Of a stretch of DNA of 6,705 nucleotides, positions 1 through 4,671 are shown piece by piece. The notes under the pieces are model-generated. The model searched no databases. It saw only the letters and a program-made list of their open reading frames with translations, and was not told where the DNA came from. Within the stretch, counting starts at the first letter, position 1. Every line of letters begins with the position of its first letter. The position numbers and the translations under genes are program-made. Source of the DNA: Fimbriimonadaceae bacterium (lineage in GTDB: Bacteria; Armatimonadota; Fimbriimonadia; Fimbriimonadales; Fimbriimonadaceae); NCBI GenBank assembly GCA_025451715.1, contig JANWJY010000060.1:1-6705 (forward strand), given 5' to 3'.

Positions 1-544
1 ACGGCCCGGGAGAACCGCTCTTCACAAGGTCCTCCAAAGCCCAGAACCCGAACTGCACCACGCCCTCGTGGAACGGCATCAGCGTGACGTTCTGGCCGTA
101 CGTCAGCCCCTCGGGGAACATCACGATCTTCCGACCGCCCACCAACAAGGACCGCGTGGTCTTGATCGCGGCGCGGTCGACCGTGCCGCGCATGATCGAG
201 TACGCGCCGCACTTCTGCATCAGCCAACCGAGCAACGGCAGCGAGAACGACTCGCGGCTCGCGAGATAGTTGAACGGCTCGCCGATCTGCCGCGAAAGCT
301 CGAACAGGATCAGCGGGTCGAGGTTGGTCGGGTGGTTCGGCGTGACGACCGCACGCTGGCCCTTGATCGCTTCGAGCTTCTCAAGCCCGTGCACCACGAC
401 CTCGCGCACCCGCGCCGTCTTCCACAGGATCTTCGGCATGAACCGCCACGCGACACGGATGCAGAACGCGGAGTCGAGCGGCGGGTAGAACGCGCCGCCC
501 CTCCCTTCGCGCCACTTTTTGAAGCGGCCCGCTCGGAGCATCAT
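1..544 (-). CDS. Phospholipid/glycerol acyltransferase (PlsC-like), C-terminus cut by window edge
   Basis: Probable 1-acyl-glycerol-3-phosphate acyltransferase-type enzyme, which transfers an acyl chain to a (lyso)phospholipid or related acceptor at the inner membrane face. 181 residues are visible and the frame runs off the left edge. The family blocks are present in order: the catalytic H-x4-D motif (NHPTNLD, H71 and D76), the second block around R119 (YSIMRG), the acceptor-phosphate motif FPEG at 143-146, and a fourth block around P157 (LMPFHEG). The start is the first of two tandem ATG codons (544 or 541). A TTG at 574 is also in frame, just below an in-frame stop at 583. No convincing Shine-Dalgarno is visible before any of them. 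The stop of the upstream M24 peptidase lies 81 bp away, so co-transcription is possible but unproven. The motifs fix the superfamily; the true substrate (lysophosphatidate or another acceptor) cannot be told from sequence. Confidence 0.9.
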   Translation of the reverse strand, partial: MMLRAGRFKKWREGRGGAFYPPLDSAFCIRVAWRFMPKILWKTARVREVVVHGLEKLEAIKGQRAVVTPNHPTNLDPLILFELSRQIGEPFNYLASRESFSLPLLGWLMQKCGAYSIMRGTVDRAAIKTTRSLLVGGRKIVMFPEGLTYGQNVTLMPFHEGVVQFGFWALEDLVKSGSPGP

Positions 545-625
545 CGAGACCGGGATCGTGCTGTGTCCGGACAAAGTTGTTCAAGTCAAAGACGGTCGAT
601 AGGGAGGGCGAGCGTCCCCGCGAGC

Positions 626-1822
626 CTATGCTCCCAAACAAGGAATCTGCATCTGGCGCTCGCTTAGGAACTCGCAACCGTCCGAGGTAACGACGACGAT
701 CTCCTCGATCCCGAGGTAGCCGCGCTCCGGCAAGACCACGCCGAGCTCCAAAGTATAAACCTCGTCCTTGTGTACCGGGATCGTCGGCGTCGAGCCGTAG
801 CGCTCCCAGCGCGGGCCGATGATCGCGCCGCCGTCGTGCGCGACGCGCCCGACCTGGTGCCCCAGCGCGTGCATGTACTCCTCGTAGCCCGCGTCGGTCA
901 GCGTCTTGCGCGCGATCGCGTCGATCTCCCAACCCTGCACGCCCGGTTTCAAAGCCGCCGCCGCGTTCGTGATGCACTGGTTGACTACCGCCGCGGCGTT
1001 CTTGACGTCTGGCGGGACCTCCGAGCCCACGAACCAGCACCGCTGGATGTCGCTCGAGTAGCCGTCCACGATCACGCCGAGGTCGATGTGGAACACGTGC
1101 CCCTCTTCGATCGTGATCTCGGGCGAGGGCTTGCCGTGGCCGATCATCGAGTGCGGCCCGCTGTTCACGATCGGGTTTCCCGCGCGGTCCCATCCGTAGC
1201 CGTAGCCTCTTTGGTCGATCTCGGTTTGCACGAAGTCGAAAACTTCTTTCTCGTTACGGCCGACGCGTGCGAACTCGCCGATCATCGCGAAGATCTCGTC
1301 CCCAGCCTTGATCGCCTCACGAATCCGCTTGACCTCCGTCGGGGTCTTGCGCGCGCGCAATGCCATCGTGATCTGTTCGGCGCTGACCATGCAACCCTCG
1401 AACGACGTGCCCTCGAACATCTTCGTCAAGACCAGGAACATTCCGTACGAAAGCCCGTCTGCCTTAGAGTCGTTCACCGAGAAGTTGACCGCGAGCTTCG
1501 GGTCCGGTCCGCACACCCTGTCCAGCACCGCGAGCAAGAGCTGCTTGATCCCCTGCACGTACGGAACGACCTCGTCCCAGTCGCCGCTCGCTTCGAGGGG
1601 TGGGGCGTCGTAGTTGCCGACGATCGCGATCTTCTTTCCGTCGCGCGTGACGATCAGTGCGCTCTCCCACGTCAGCCCGCCGTCAAGGACCAGCGGAAGC
1701 ACCGGGTCGCCGCCGTCGGCGGTCTCGCGGTCGAACACCATCCAGGCGTCGCACCCGGAGTCCTGGACCAGCTTGACGGCCTGCTCGAGCTTTTCGCGGG
1801 TGAGGGAAGTGGTCGTGGTCAT
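626..1822 (-). CDS. M24 family metallopeptidase (Xaa-Pro aminopeptidase/prolidase-like)
   Basis: Predicted cytoplasmic metallopeptidase of the pita-bread fold, which in this family removes an N-terminal residue before proline or splits X-Pro dipeptides using two metal ions. The protein has 398 residues, a normal length. Residues 5-150 look like the creatinase-type N-terminal domain and about 165-390 the catalytic domain. All five expected metal ligands can be placed: D247 (HIDLG), D258 (SSDIQ), H322 (LGHQVG), E359 (YTLELG) and E373 (GIEEI). H245 and H318 lie near the expected accessory histidine positions. No signal peptide is visible. The ATG at 1822 has no clear Shine-Dalgarno, but a TAnnnT hexamer (TAGGCT) lies exactly 6 bases before it, which may mean a leaderless mRNA. 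The 56-residue gene ends 42 bp upstream. Whether it acts as aminopeptidase, prolidase or a related hydrolase is not decided by these motifs. Confidence 0.93.
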   Translation of the reverse strand: MTTTTSLTREKLEQAVKLVQDSGCDAWMVFDRETADGGDPVLPLVLDGGLTWESALIVTRDGKKIAIVGNYDAPPLEASGDWDEVVPYVQGIKQLLLAVLDRVCGPDPKLAVNFSVNDSKADGLSYGMFLVLTKMFEGTSFEGCMVSAEQITMALRARKTPTEVKRIREAIKAGDEIFAMIGEFARVGRNEKEVFDFVQTEIDQRGYGYGWDRAGNPIVNSGPHSMIGHGKPSPEITIEEGHVFHIDLGVIVDGYSSDIQRCWFVGSEVPPDVKNAAAVVNQCITNAAAALKPGVQGWEIDAIARKTLTDAGYEEYMHALGHQVGRVAHDGGAIIGPRWERYGSTPTIPVHKDEVYTLELGVVLPERGYLGIEEIVVVTSDGCEFLSERQMQIPCLGA

Positions 1823-1828
1823 GGGCGG

Positions 1829-1834
1829 AGCCTA
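1829..1834 (-). promoter_or_regulatory. Possible -10 element (TAGGCT) for the M24 peptidase
   Basis: TAGGCT read on the minus strand fits the minimal TAnnnT -10 pattern and is separated from the ATG at 1822 by exactly 6 bases (CCGCCC). Transcription would then begin at or next to the start codon. No good -35 is visible. This is one of several genes here with the same arrangement, which is the main reason to list it; alone it would be weak. Confidence 0.35.
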
Positions 1835-1864
1835 CCCACGGGTGCCCGGTCTGGTCGACGTCGA

Positions 1865-2035
1865 TCAGATCCTACCGAGACCGAGGGCGAGGCCGCTGAA
1901 CGCCCGCCGCCGGGTGATCAACCGGATGAACTTCAGGAACAGCCCCCAGACGAGCGTGCCCAGCCACACGATCAGCTTCTTCCCGGTGAACAGCTTGGCC
2001 AGCTTGACGATGAACGCGATCAGAGCCTGGAACAT
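1865..2035 (-). CDS. Small cationic hydrophobic protein (56 residues), unknown function
   Basis: I do not recognise this protein. It has 56 residues, starts MFQALIAFIVKLAKLF and ends GLALGLGRI. It contains no Asp or Glu at all, five Lys and five Arg (net about +10), two Trp and many Leu, Ile and Phe. A hydrophobic stretch at about 21-40 could span or lie along the membrane, followed by an Arg triplet at 42-44. Coding is supported by codon use: only three of 56 sense codons end in A or T, as expected of a real gene in this GC-rich DNA. The M24 peptidase starts 42 bp downstream on the same strand. No Shine-Dalgarno is seen; GATAAT lies 5 bases before the ATG. It could be a small membrane protein, a membrane-active peptide or a toxin-like peptide. 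None of these can be chosen from sequence. Confidence 0.7.
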   Translation of the reverse strand: MFQALIAFIVKLAKLFTGKKLIVWLGTLVWGLFLKFIRLITRRRAFSGLALGLGRI

Positions 2036-2040
2036 GGCTT

Positions 2041-2046
2041 ATTATC
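2041..2046 (-). promoter_or_regulatory. Possible -10 element (GATAAT) for the 56-residue gene
   Basis: GATAAT on the minus strand matches TATAAT at four of six positions and ends 5 bases before the ATG at 2035, so the transcript would be leaderless or nearly so. An alternative with a leader of about 100 bases is TAGAAT at 2139-2144, which matches five of six. No convincing -35 goes with either. Confidence 0.35.
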
Positions 2047-2181
2047 GCGGTTCAAGGGTGAAGCGTTGCAGGTCGCTCGAGGACGCCACCAGAAAACACA
2101 ACTTTTTGAACCGGAAAATGGGCAGAAAATGGGGCGATATTCTAGCCTGTATGGCCGCGAAGGCGCCCACTTATTGCTGGA
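2047..2181. other. AT-richer intergenic stretch with a helically spaced direct repeat
   Basis: This gap between the nitrilase stop and the 56-residue gene has no reading frame with coding character and is visibly richer in A+T than the flanks. It contains GAAAATGGG twice (2114-2122 and 2125-2133), 11 bp apart, or about one helical turn. On the minus strand it holds TAGAAT at 2139-2144. It probably carries the end of the GNAT-nitrilase transcript and the control region of the next gene. Confidence 0.5.
2126..2169 (-). terminator. Weak terminator-like structure after the GNAT-nitrilase pair
   Basis: Read on the minus strand, TGGGCG (2169-2164) can pair with CGCCCCA (2136-2130) with one bulged base, followed at once by TTTT. 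The interior can hold a small GGCC/GGCT stem-loop. It begins 13 bases after the nitrilase stop, a sensible place for a terminator, but the interior loop is long and the T-run short. Treat as tentative. Confidence 0.25.
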
Positions 2182-3039
2182 TCATACCGTCGTGACCGTC
2201 CAGTCTCCGGCGTTGCGGTCGCGCCAGTTCCGGACCTCGCCCTGCTCGCGGCACTTGAGCAGGGCGGCGGGGTCGACCTCAGCGATCGCCACCCCCTCCT
2301 CGTCCATCGCCGTCTCGGCCAGGATCGGGTTCAGCGGGAAGGGCGCGTGCGGCGGGACGATGATCGCCGACGACCCGTGCGACTCCTCCTTCCCGACCTT
2401 GCCGACGAGGGAGGAGTGGACCACGCACACCTGGTTCTCGACCGCCCTCGCCTGGCATGCCCACCTCACGCGCTGGAACCCGTGCATCGTCTCCGTCCAC
2501 GCCGGCACGCACTGGAACAGCATCCCAGCCTCCGCCAGCGCACGCCCGGAGGCCGGGAACTCGGCATCGTAGCAGATCGTGACTCCGACCCGCTCTCTTG
2601 GAAGGTACGTCAGCCCTCCTCCACGATCAAAGCCTAATTCGTGCTCCCATTCAGTGAGGACCACCTTGTCTTGATGAAACGTCCTTTGCTCCTCCATTCC
2701 GCCAACGATCAGATGGCTTCGATTGCGAATGCGATTCTGCGGGAAGAGGAGCTTTGGTGTCGAACCAGCGACGAGTACAGATGATGTCGGGCCTAGATTT
2801 GCCCAATCCATCAATCCGGTCAGCATTTGCTCGATCAGCGGTTCATAGTTAGCCAGATAGCTCGCAGGTCGCGCAAGTTGCTCCGCAGTTGCGAGCGCGA
2901 GATACTCGAGTGAGAACATCTCGGGGAGAACAACACGGTCGCAGCCAGTGCATTGGTCAAGAAGGTCGGACAAGTGATCTGCAAATTCGCCCTCATCCTT
3001 GATTTCCCGCAGCTTCCAGTTGACTGCGGCGATCTTCAT
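2182..3039 (-). CDS. Carbon-nitrogen hydrolase, nitrilase superfamily (RimI-associated branch)
   Basis: Predicted cytoplasmic C-N hydrolase acting on an amide or nitrile-like bond through a Glu-Lys-Cys triad. 285 residues, a normal single-domain length. The triad is visible: E40 (VVLPEMF), K125 (HQDKVVL) and C156 (TICYDAEF). An accessory glutamate is likely at E130 or E132, and the family's RAxEN element is at 198-202. The start at 3039 (MKIAAVNWK) is chosen because it matches the family's usual first strand and its ATGA overlaps the GNAT stop, the usual form of translational coupling. The frame stays open upstream to 3258, but that part is only the GNAT gene out of frame. The neighbour matches the N-terminal domain of known GNAT-nitrilase fusions, so both halves probably act together. 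Roughly residues 1-148 are encoded by DNA of about 53% GC and the rest by about 70%. The substrate is unknown. Confidence 0.93.
   Translation of the reverse strand: MKIAAVNWKLREIKDEGEFADHLSDLLDQCTGCDRVVLPEMFSLEYLALATAEQLARPASYLANYEPLIEQMLTGLMDWANLGPTSSVLVAGSTPKLLFPQNRIRNRSHLIVGGMEEQRTFHQDKVVLTEWEHELGFDRGGGLTYLPRERVGVTICYDAEFPASGRALAEAGMLFQCVPAWTETMHGFQRVRWACQARAVENQVCVVHSSLVGKVGKEESHGSSAIIVPPHAPFPLNPILAETAMDEEGVAIAEVDPAALLKCREQGEVRNWRDRNAGDWTVTTV
2600..3039. other. Low-GC block inside the nitrilase gene
   Basis: By hand count, successive 60-base lines from 2641 to 3000 contain 52-58% G+C, while lines from 2221 to 2580 contain 68-75%. The GNAT 3' end beyond 3040 is again GC-rich. The change occurs inside one continuous reading frame near residues 145-150. 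Codons used in the block (for example CTA, TTA, AGA, CCA, AAT, CGA) are uncommon in the neighbouring genes. The block includes E40 and K125, but the catalytic C156 lies just outside. Confidence 0.6.
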
Positions 3040-3665
3040 GGCGTCCACTCCAGGACCGCGGCGGCGTTGCCGGACTCGTCGTCGTCCATGTGTTCGTGCG
3101 CGACACCGACATAGCGCAGCCCGTACTTGAGCAGCGGCGTCAGGGTTCGGTCGGAGATCTCTCCTGAACAGATCAGACCGCAGTAGTCCTCCTGGTTCGT
3201 TGAGAGACCGGAGAGGTTGCGCGACTCCGCCCAGCTCCGCCAGCCAGGCAGACGACACGCAGTCCCATACCGCTTCAAGCGCTGACGCCTTACGACCTCA
3301 AAGCGTGCGCGGTAGAGCTCCCGCCCGACCCCGCGCCCCCTCCAATCCGGGTGGACCGAAATGTCCGCCCCGAACAAGACCTCTCCGTCTGGCTCGTGCG
3401 ACGCGAAAGAGAACCCTCCCGTCGTCTCGACCCAGGGCAGATGCACGCCCCATCGGGAGTCGGAGATCAAGAGGGAACTCGCGCTCCCGATGACCAAGTT
3501 GTTACAGTAGGCGACGAACTGGCCCTCCGGGAAGAGCTCCAAGTGCCGCCCGATGTGCTCCGGCCGCCAGTGCAGGGTCGGAGGGAACGGAGGGGGGAAG
3601 CACGCCGACTGGAGCGCGACGATGCCCGGAACGTCCTCGATCTGAGCCTGTCGGACACCGTCCAC
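3036..3665 (-). CDS. GNAT family N-acetyltransferase (RimI-like), unfused partner of the nitrilase
   Basis: Predicted acetyl-CoA-dependent N-acetyltransferase of 209 residues. The acetyl-CoA loop is clear in VHPDWRGRGVG, with R109-x-x-G112-x-G114 fitting the R/QxxGxG/A motif A. Other parts recall the N-terminal domain of GNAT-nitrilase fusion proteins as I know them: FPEGQFVA at 45-52, LFGADISVHP at 97-106, a LPGW element near 139-142, and a C-terminal DDESGNAAAVLEW segment. The gene stops exactly where the fusion would enter its nitrilase part, and its TGA overlaps the nitrilase ATG by four bases (ATGA). The start is a GTG at 3665, because VRQAQIEDV fits the usual GNAT first strand and an in-frame TAA lies upstream with no ATG between. 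CAAAAT ends 6 bases before the GTG, and no strong Shine-Dalgarno is seen. The acceptor, protein or small molecule, is unknown. Confidence 0.92.
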   Translation of the reverse strand: MDGVRQAQIEDVPGIVALQSACFPPPFPPTLHWRPEHIGRHLELFPEGQFVAYCNNLVIGSASSLLISDSRWGVHLPWVETTGGFSFASHEPDGEVLFGADISVHPDWRGRGVGRELYRARFEVVRRQRLKRYGTACRLPGWRSWAESRNLSGLSTNQEDYCGLICSGEISDRTLTPLLKYGLRYVGVAHEHMDDDESGNAAAVLEWTP

Positions 3666-3723
3666 AGGTTCATTTTGGCACCATGGGGAAAAAGCCGAAA
3701 AAAAACCTTACAATGGAGACCTG
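3666..3723. promoter_or_regulatory. Divergent promoter region between GNAT and propeller genes, with phased A-tracts
   Basis: This 58 bp must serve both the GNAT gene (leftward) and the propeller gene (rightward). On the minus strand CAAAAT (3677-3672) ends 6 bases before the GNAT GTG and matches TATAAT at four of six positions. On the plus strand TACAAT (3709-3714) matches at five of six. Two A-tracts, 3689-3693 and 3698-3705, have centres about 10-11 bp apart, which is the phasing that bends DNA. No clear -35 is seen in either direction. Confidence 0.4.
3714..3718 (+). promoter_or_regulatory. Ribosome binding site (TGGAG) of the propeller gene
   Basis: TGGAG ends 5 bases before the ATG at 3724 and is the best Shine-Dalgarno in the window. 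It decides for this start over the in-frame ATG at 3772. It partly overlaps TACAAT (3709-3714). If that hexamer were the true -10, the ribosome site would lie at or before the transcript start, so one of the two readings must be wrong or a second promoter exists upstream. Confidence 0.6.
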
Positions 3724-4671
3724 ATGTCGAACGATTGGCAAAACCCGCCCCGTCATCCGAGTGAGAGAGATATGAGCGGTCTTCTCTTGTCAGAAGCCCA
3801 GACGGGCTTCCCTGGACACCTCGGCGGCATCCGGCTCCTAAAGTTCACTTCGGATTGCCGCCGTTTTTTTTGCGCGGACCTCGGCCTTACGGTCTCTTTG
3901 AGGGAGGAGGGGAGGGTGCTTGCCTCGGCCCAACTGCCCTCGGACGGCATCAAGACCAAGGCGATGGACCGCATCCACGACTTCGCCCTCTCCGACGAAG
4001 GCTCGACCGCGTTCGTCGCAGCGGGCCTGCATCTCCGCTGCATCGATCTGCTTCATGGCGTCGAGCGATGGCGGTACCGCCCGGACAACGTCTTCGGATT
4101 CCTTCAGTCCTCGCCCCGTGCGGTCGCGATGACAAAGAACAAGTACGTGTGGTGCTGTAATGACAACGGCTCCATGGACCTGTTCCGGCCCGAAGGAGCG
4201 CACGTCGCGCGCTGGCGCGCGAGCGACACGCCGAACATGGTCTCACAAATGCACAACGGGGACTGGTTCGTCGGCAGCGACGGGTTCGGGATTTCGGTCT
4301 GGGAGCCCGAAGAGCGCAGACGGATCCTGCGCTATAAGTCGGCGGTCCGTGTGTACTCGATCAAGGCGTTTCCAAGAGAGGACAAGGTCGCGGTGCGTTC
4401 GGACGTCGGTGTCTCCATCATCGACCTGTTCAACGGCGACCACCTCCGCACGTTCCGAGTGCTGCCTGGGTTGCCGTTCATTGACGTCTCCCCCGACGGC
4501 CGGACGTTGTTGGTCGGTGAAGGGCGCGGCGTGGCGGTCTACGACCTTGACGGAGGCCAGATCGGTTCATACAGCTTGAACGGCGACCGGGTGCTGAGCG
4601 CGGTGTTCCACCCGCTCGACGGCGGCATCCTTGCGGGGACGGATTCAGGCGACGCCGTGCGGTTGGCGTAG
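3724..4671 (+). CDS. Probable seven-bladed beta-propeller (WD40/YVTN-like) protein
   Basis: 315 residues with no signal peptide, so probably cytoplasmic; likely a scaffold or binding protein, as no catalytic motif is seen. Seven weak repeats can be placed by their recurring hydrophobic-turn-hydrophobic pattern, beginning near residues 41 (FTSDCRRFF), 88 (ALSDEGSTAFVA), 136 (MTKNKYVWC), 177 (HNGDWFVGS), 216 (FPREDKVAV), 255 (VSPDGRTLLVG) and 296 (HPLDGGILAG). A GH dipeptide at 31-32 precedes blade one, as in WD40 repeats, but true WD endings are absent (SVWE near 191 is closest). The last repeat is short, so the N-terminus may supply the closing strand. The start at 3724 has TGGAG at a 5-base spacing; ATG 3772 is an alternative. 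The first 50 codons contain two hairpins and an eight-T run. The partner is unknown, although the divergent GNAT-nitrilase pair is adjacent. Confidence 0.8.
   Translation: MSNDWQNPPRHPSERDMSGLLLSEAQTGFPGHLGGIRLLKFTSDCRRFFCADLGLTVSLREEGRVLASAQLPSDGIKTKAMDRIHDFALSDEGSTAFVAAGLHLRCIDLLHGVERWRYRPDNVFGFLQSSPRAVAMTKNKYVWCCNDNGSMDLFRPEGAHVARWRASDTPNMVSQMHNGDWFVGSDGFGISVWEPEERRRILRYKSAVRVYSIKAFPREDKVAVRSDVGVSIIDLFNGDHLRTFRVLPGLPFIDVSPDGRTLLVGEGRGVAVYDLDGGQIGSYSLNGDRVLSAVFHPLDGGILAGTDSGDAVRLA
3793..3810 (+). other. Perfect 7-bp hairpin within the start of the propeller gene
   Basis: GAAGCCC (3793-3799) and GGGCTTC (3804-3810) are perfect inverted repeats around the four-base loop AGAC. The hairpin lies in codons 24-29 and only 12 bases before the larger terminator-like stem, so the two would fold one after the other on the same short RNA. 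Confidence 0.6.
3823..3871 (+). terminator. Intrinsic-terminator-like stem plus T8 inside the propeller coding region
   Basis: The 5' arm GGCGGCATCCG (3823-3833) pairs with CGGATTGCCGCC (3851-3862) through 11 base pairs with a single bulged T (3855). One G follows, then eight T (3864-3871). Nine of the eleven pairs are G-C. The loop is 17 bases, longer than usual. The form is that of a Rho-independent terminator in the sense direction, yet it lies in codons 34-50 of a frame that looks truly coding. It may act as a premature terminator that is relieved when ribosomes follow RNA polymerase closely. Confidence 0.5.

Noticed and set aside
564..573. Perfect palindrome TGTCCGGACA before the acyltransferase
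   Set aside because: A 10-bp palindrome is expected several times by chance in a window this size and it does not extend. Kept only as a note.
68..667. Plus-strand open frame opposite the acyltransferase
   Set aside because: Composition is that of a shadow of the minus-strand gene, which carries the NHxxxxD and FPEG motifs.
381..1193. Minus-strand frame overlapping the end of the M24 gene and the start of the acyltransferase
   Set aside because: Arg/Gly/Ala-rich out-of-frame reading of the M24 gene, whose own frame contains all metal ligands to the end.
770..2572. Plus-strand open frame of 600 codons across the M24 gene, the 56-residue gene and part of the nitrilase gene
   Set aside because: It is antisense to motif-bearing genes, is dominated by Arg, Asp, Val, Ala and Leu as expected of a GC-rich shadow frame, has no recognisable domain, and crosses two intergenic gaps.
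3040..3258. N-terminal extension of the nitrilase frame up to 3258
   Set aside because: It is the GNAT gene read out of frame. The family's first strand (MKIAAVNW) begins at 3039 with the ATGA overlap.
3467..3673. ATG at 3673 giving a 68-residue frame over the GNAT start
   Set aside because: It is in a different frame from the GNAT motifs and its product is Ser/Arg-rich without a domain; GTG at 3665 is the in-frame start.
3036..4671. GNAT, nitrilase and propeller genes as a defence or toxin system
   Set aside because: No nuclease, toxin, NTPase or mobile-element signature is present. GNAT-nitrilase proteins are widespread housekeeping-like enzymes, and the link to the propeller is only positional.
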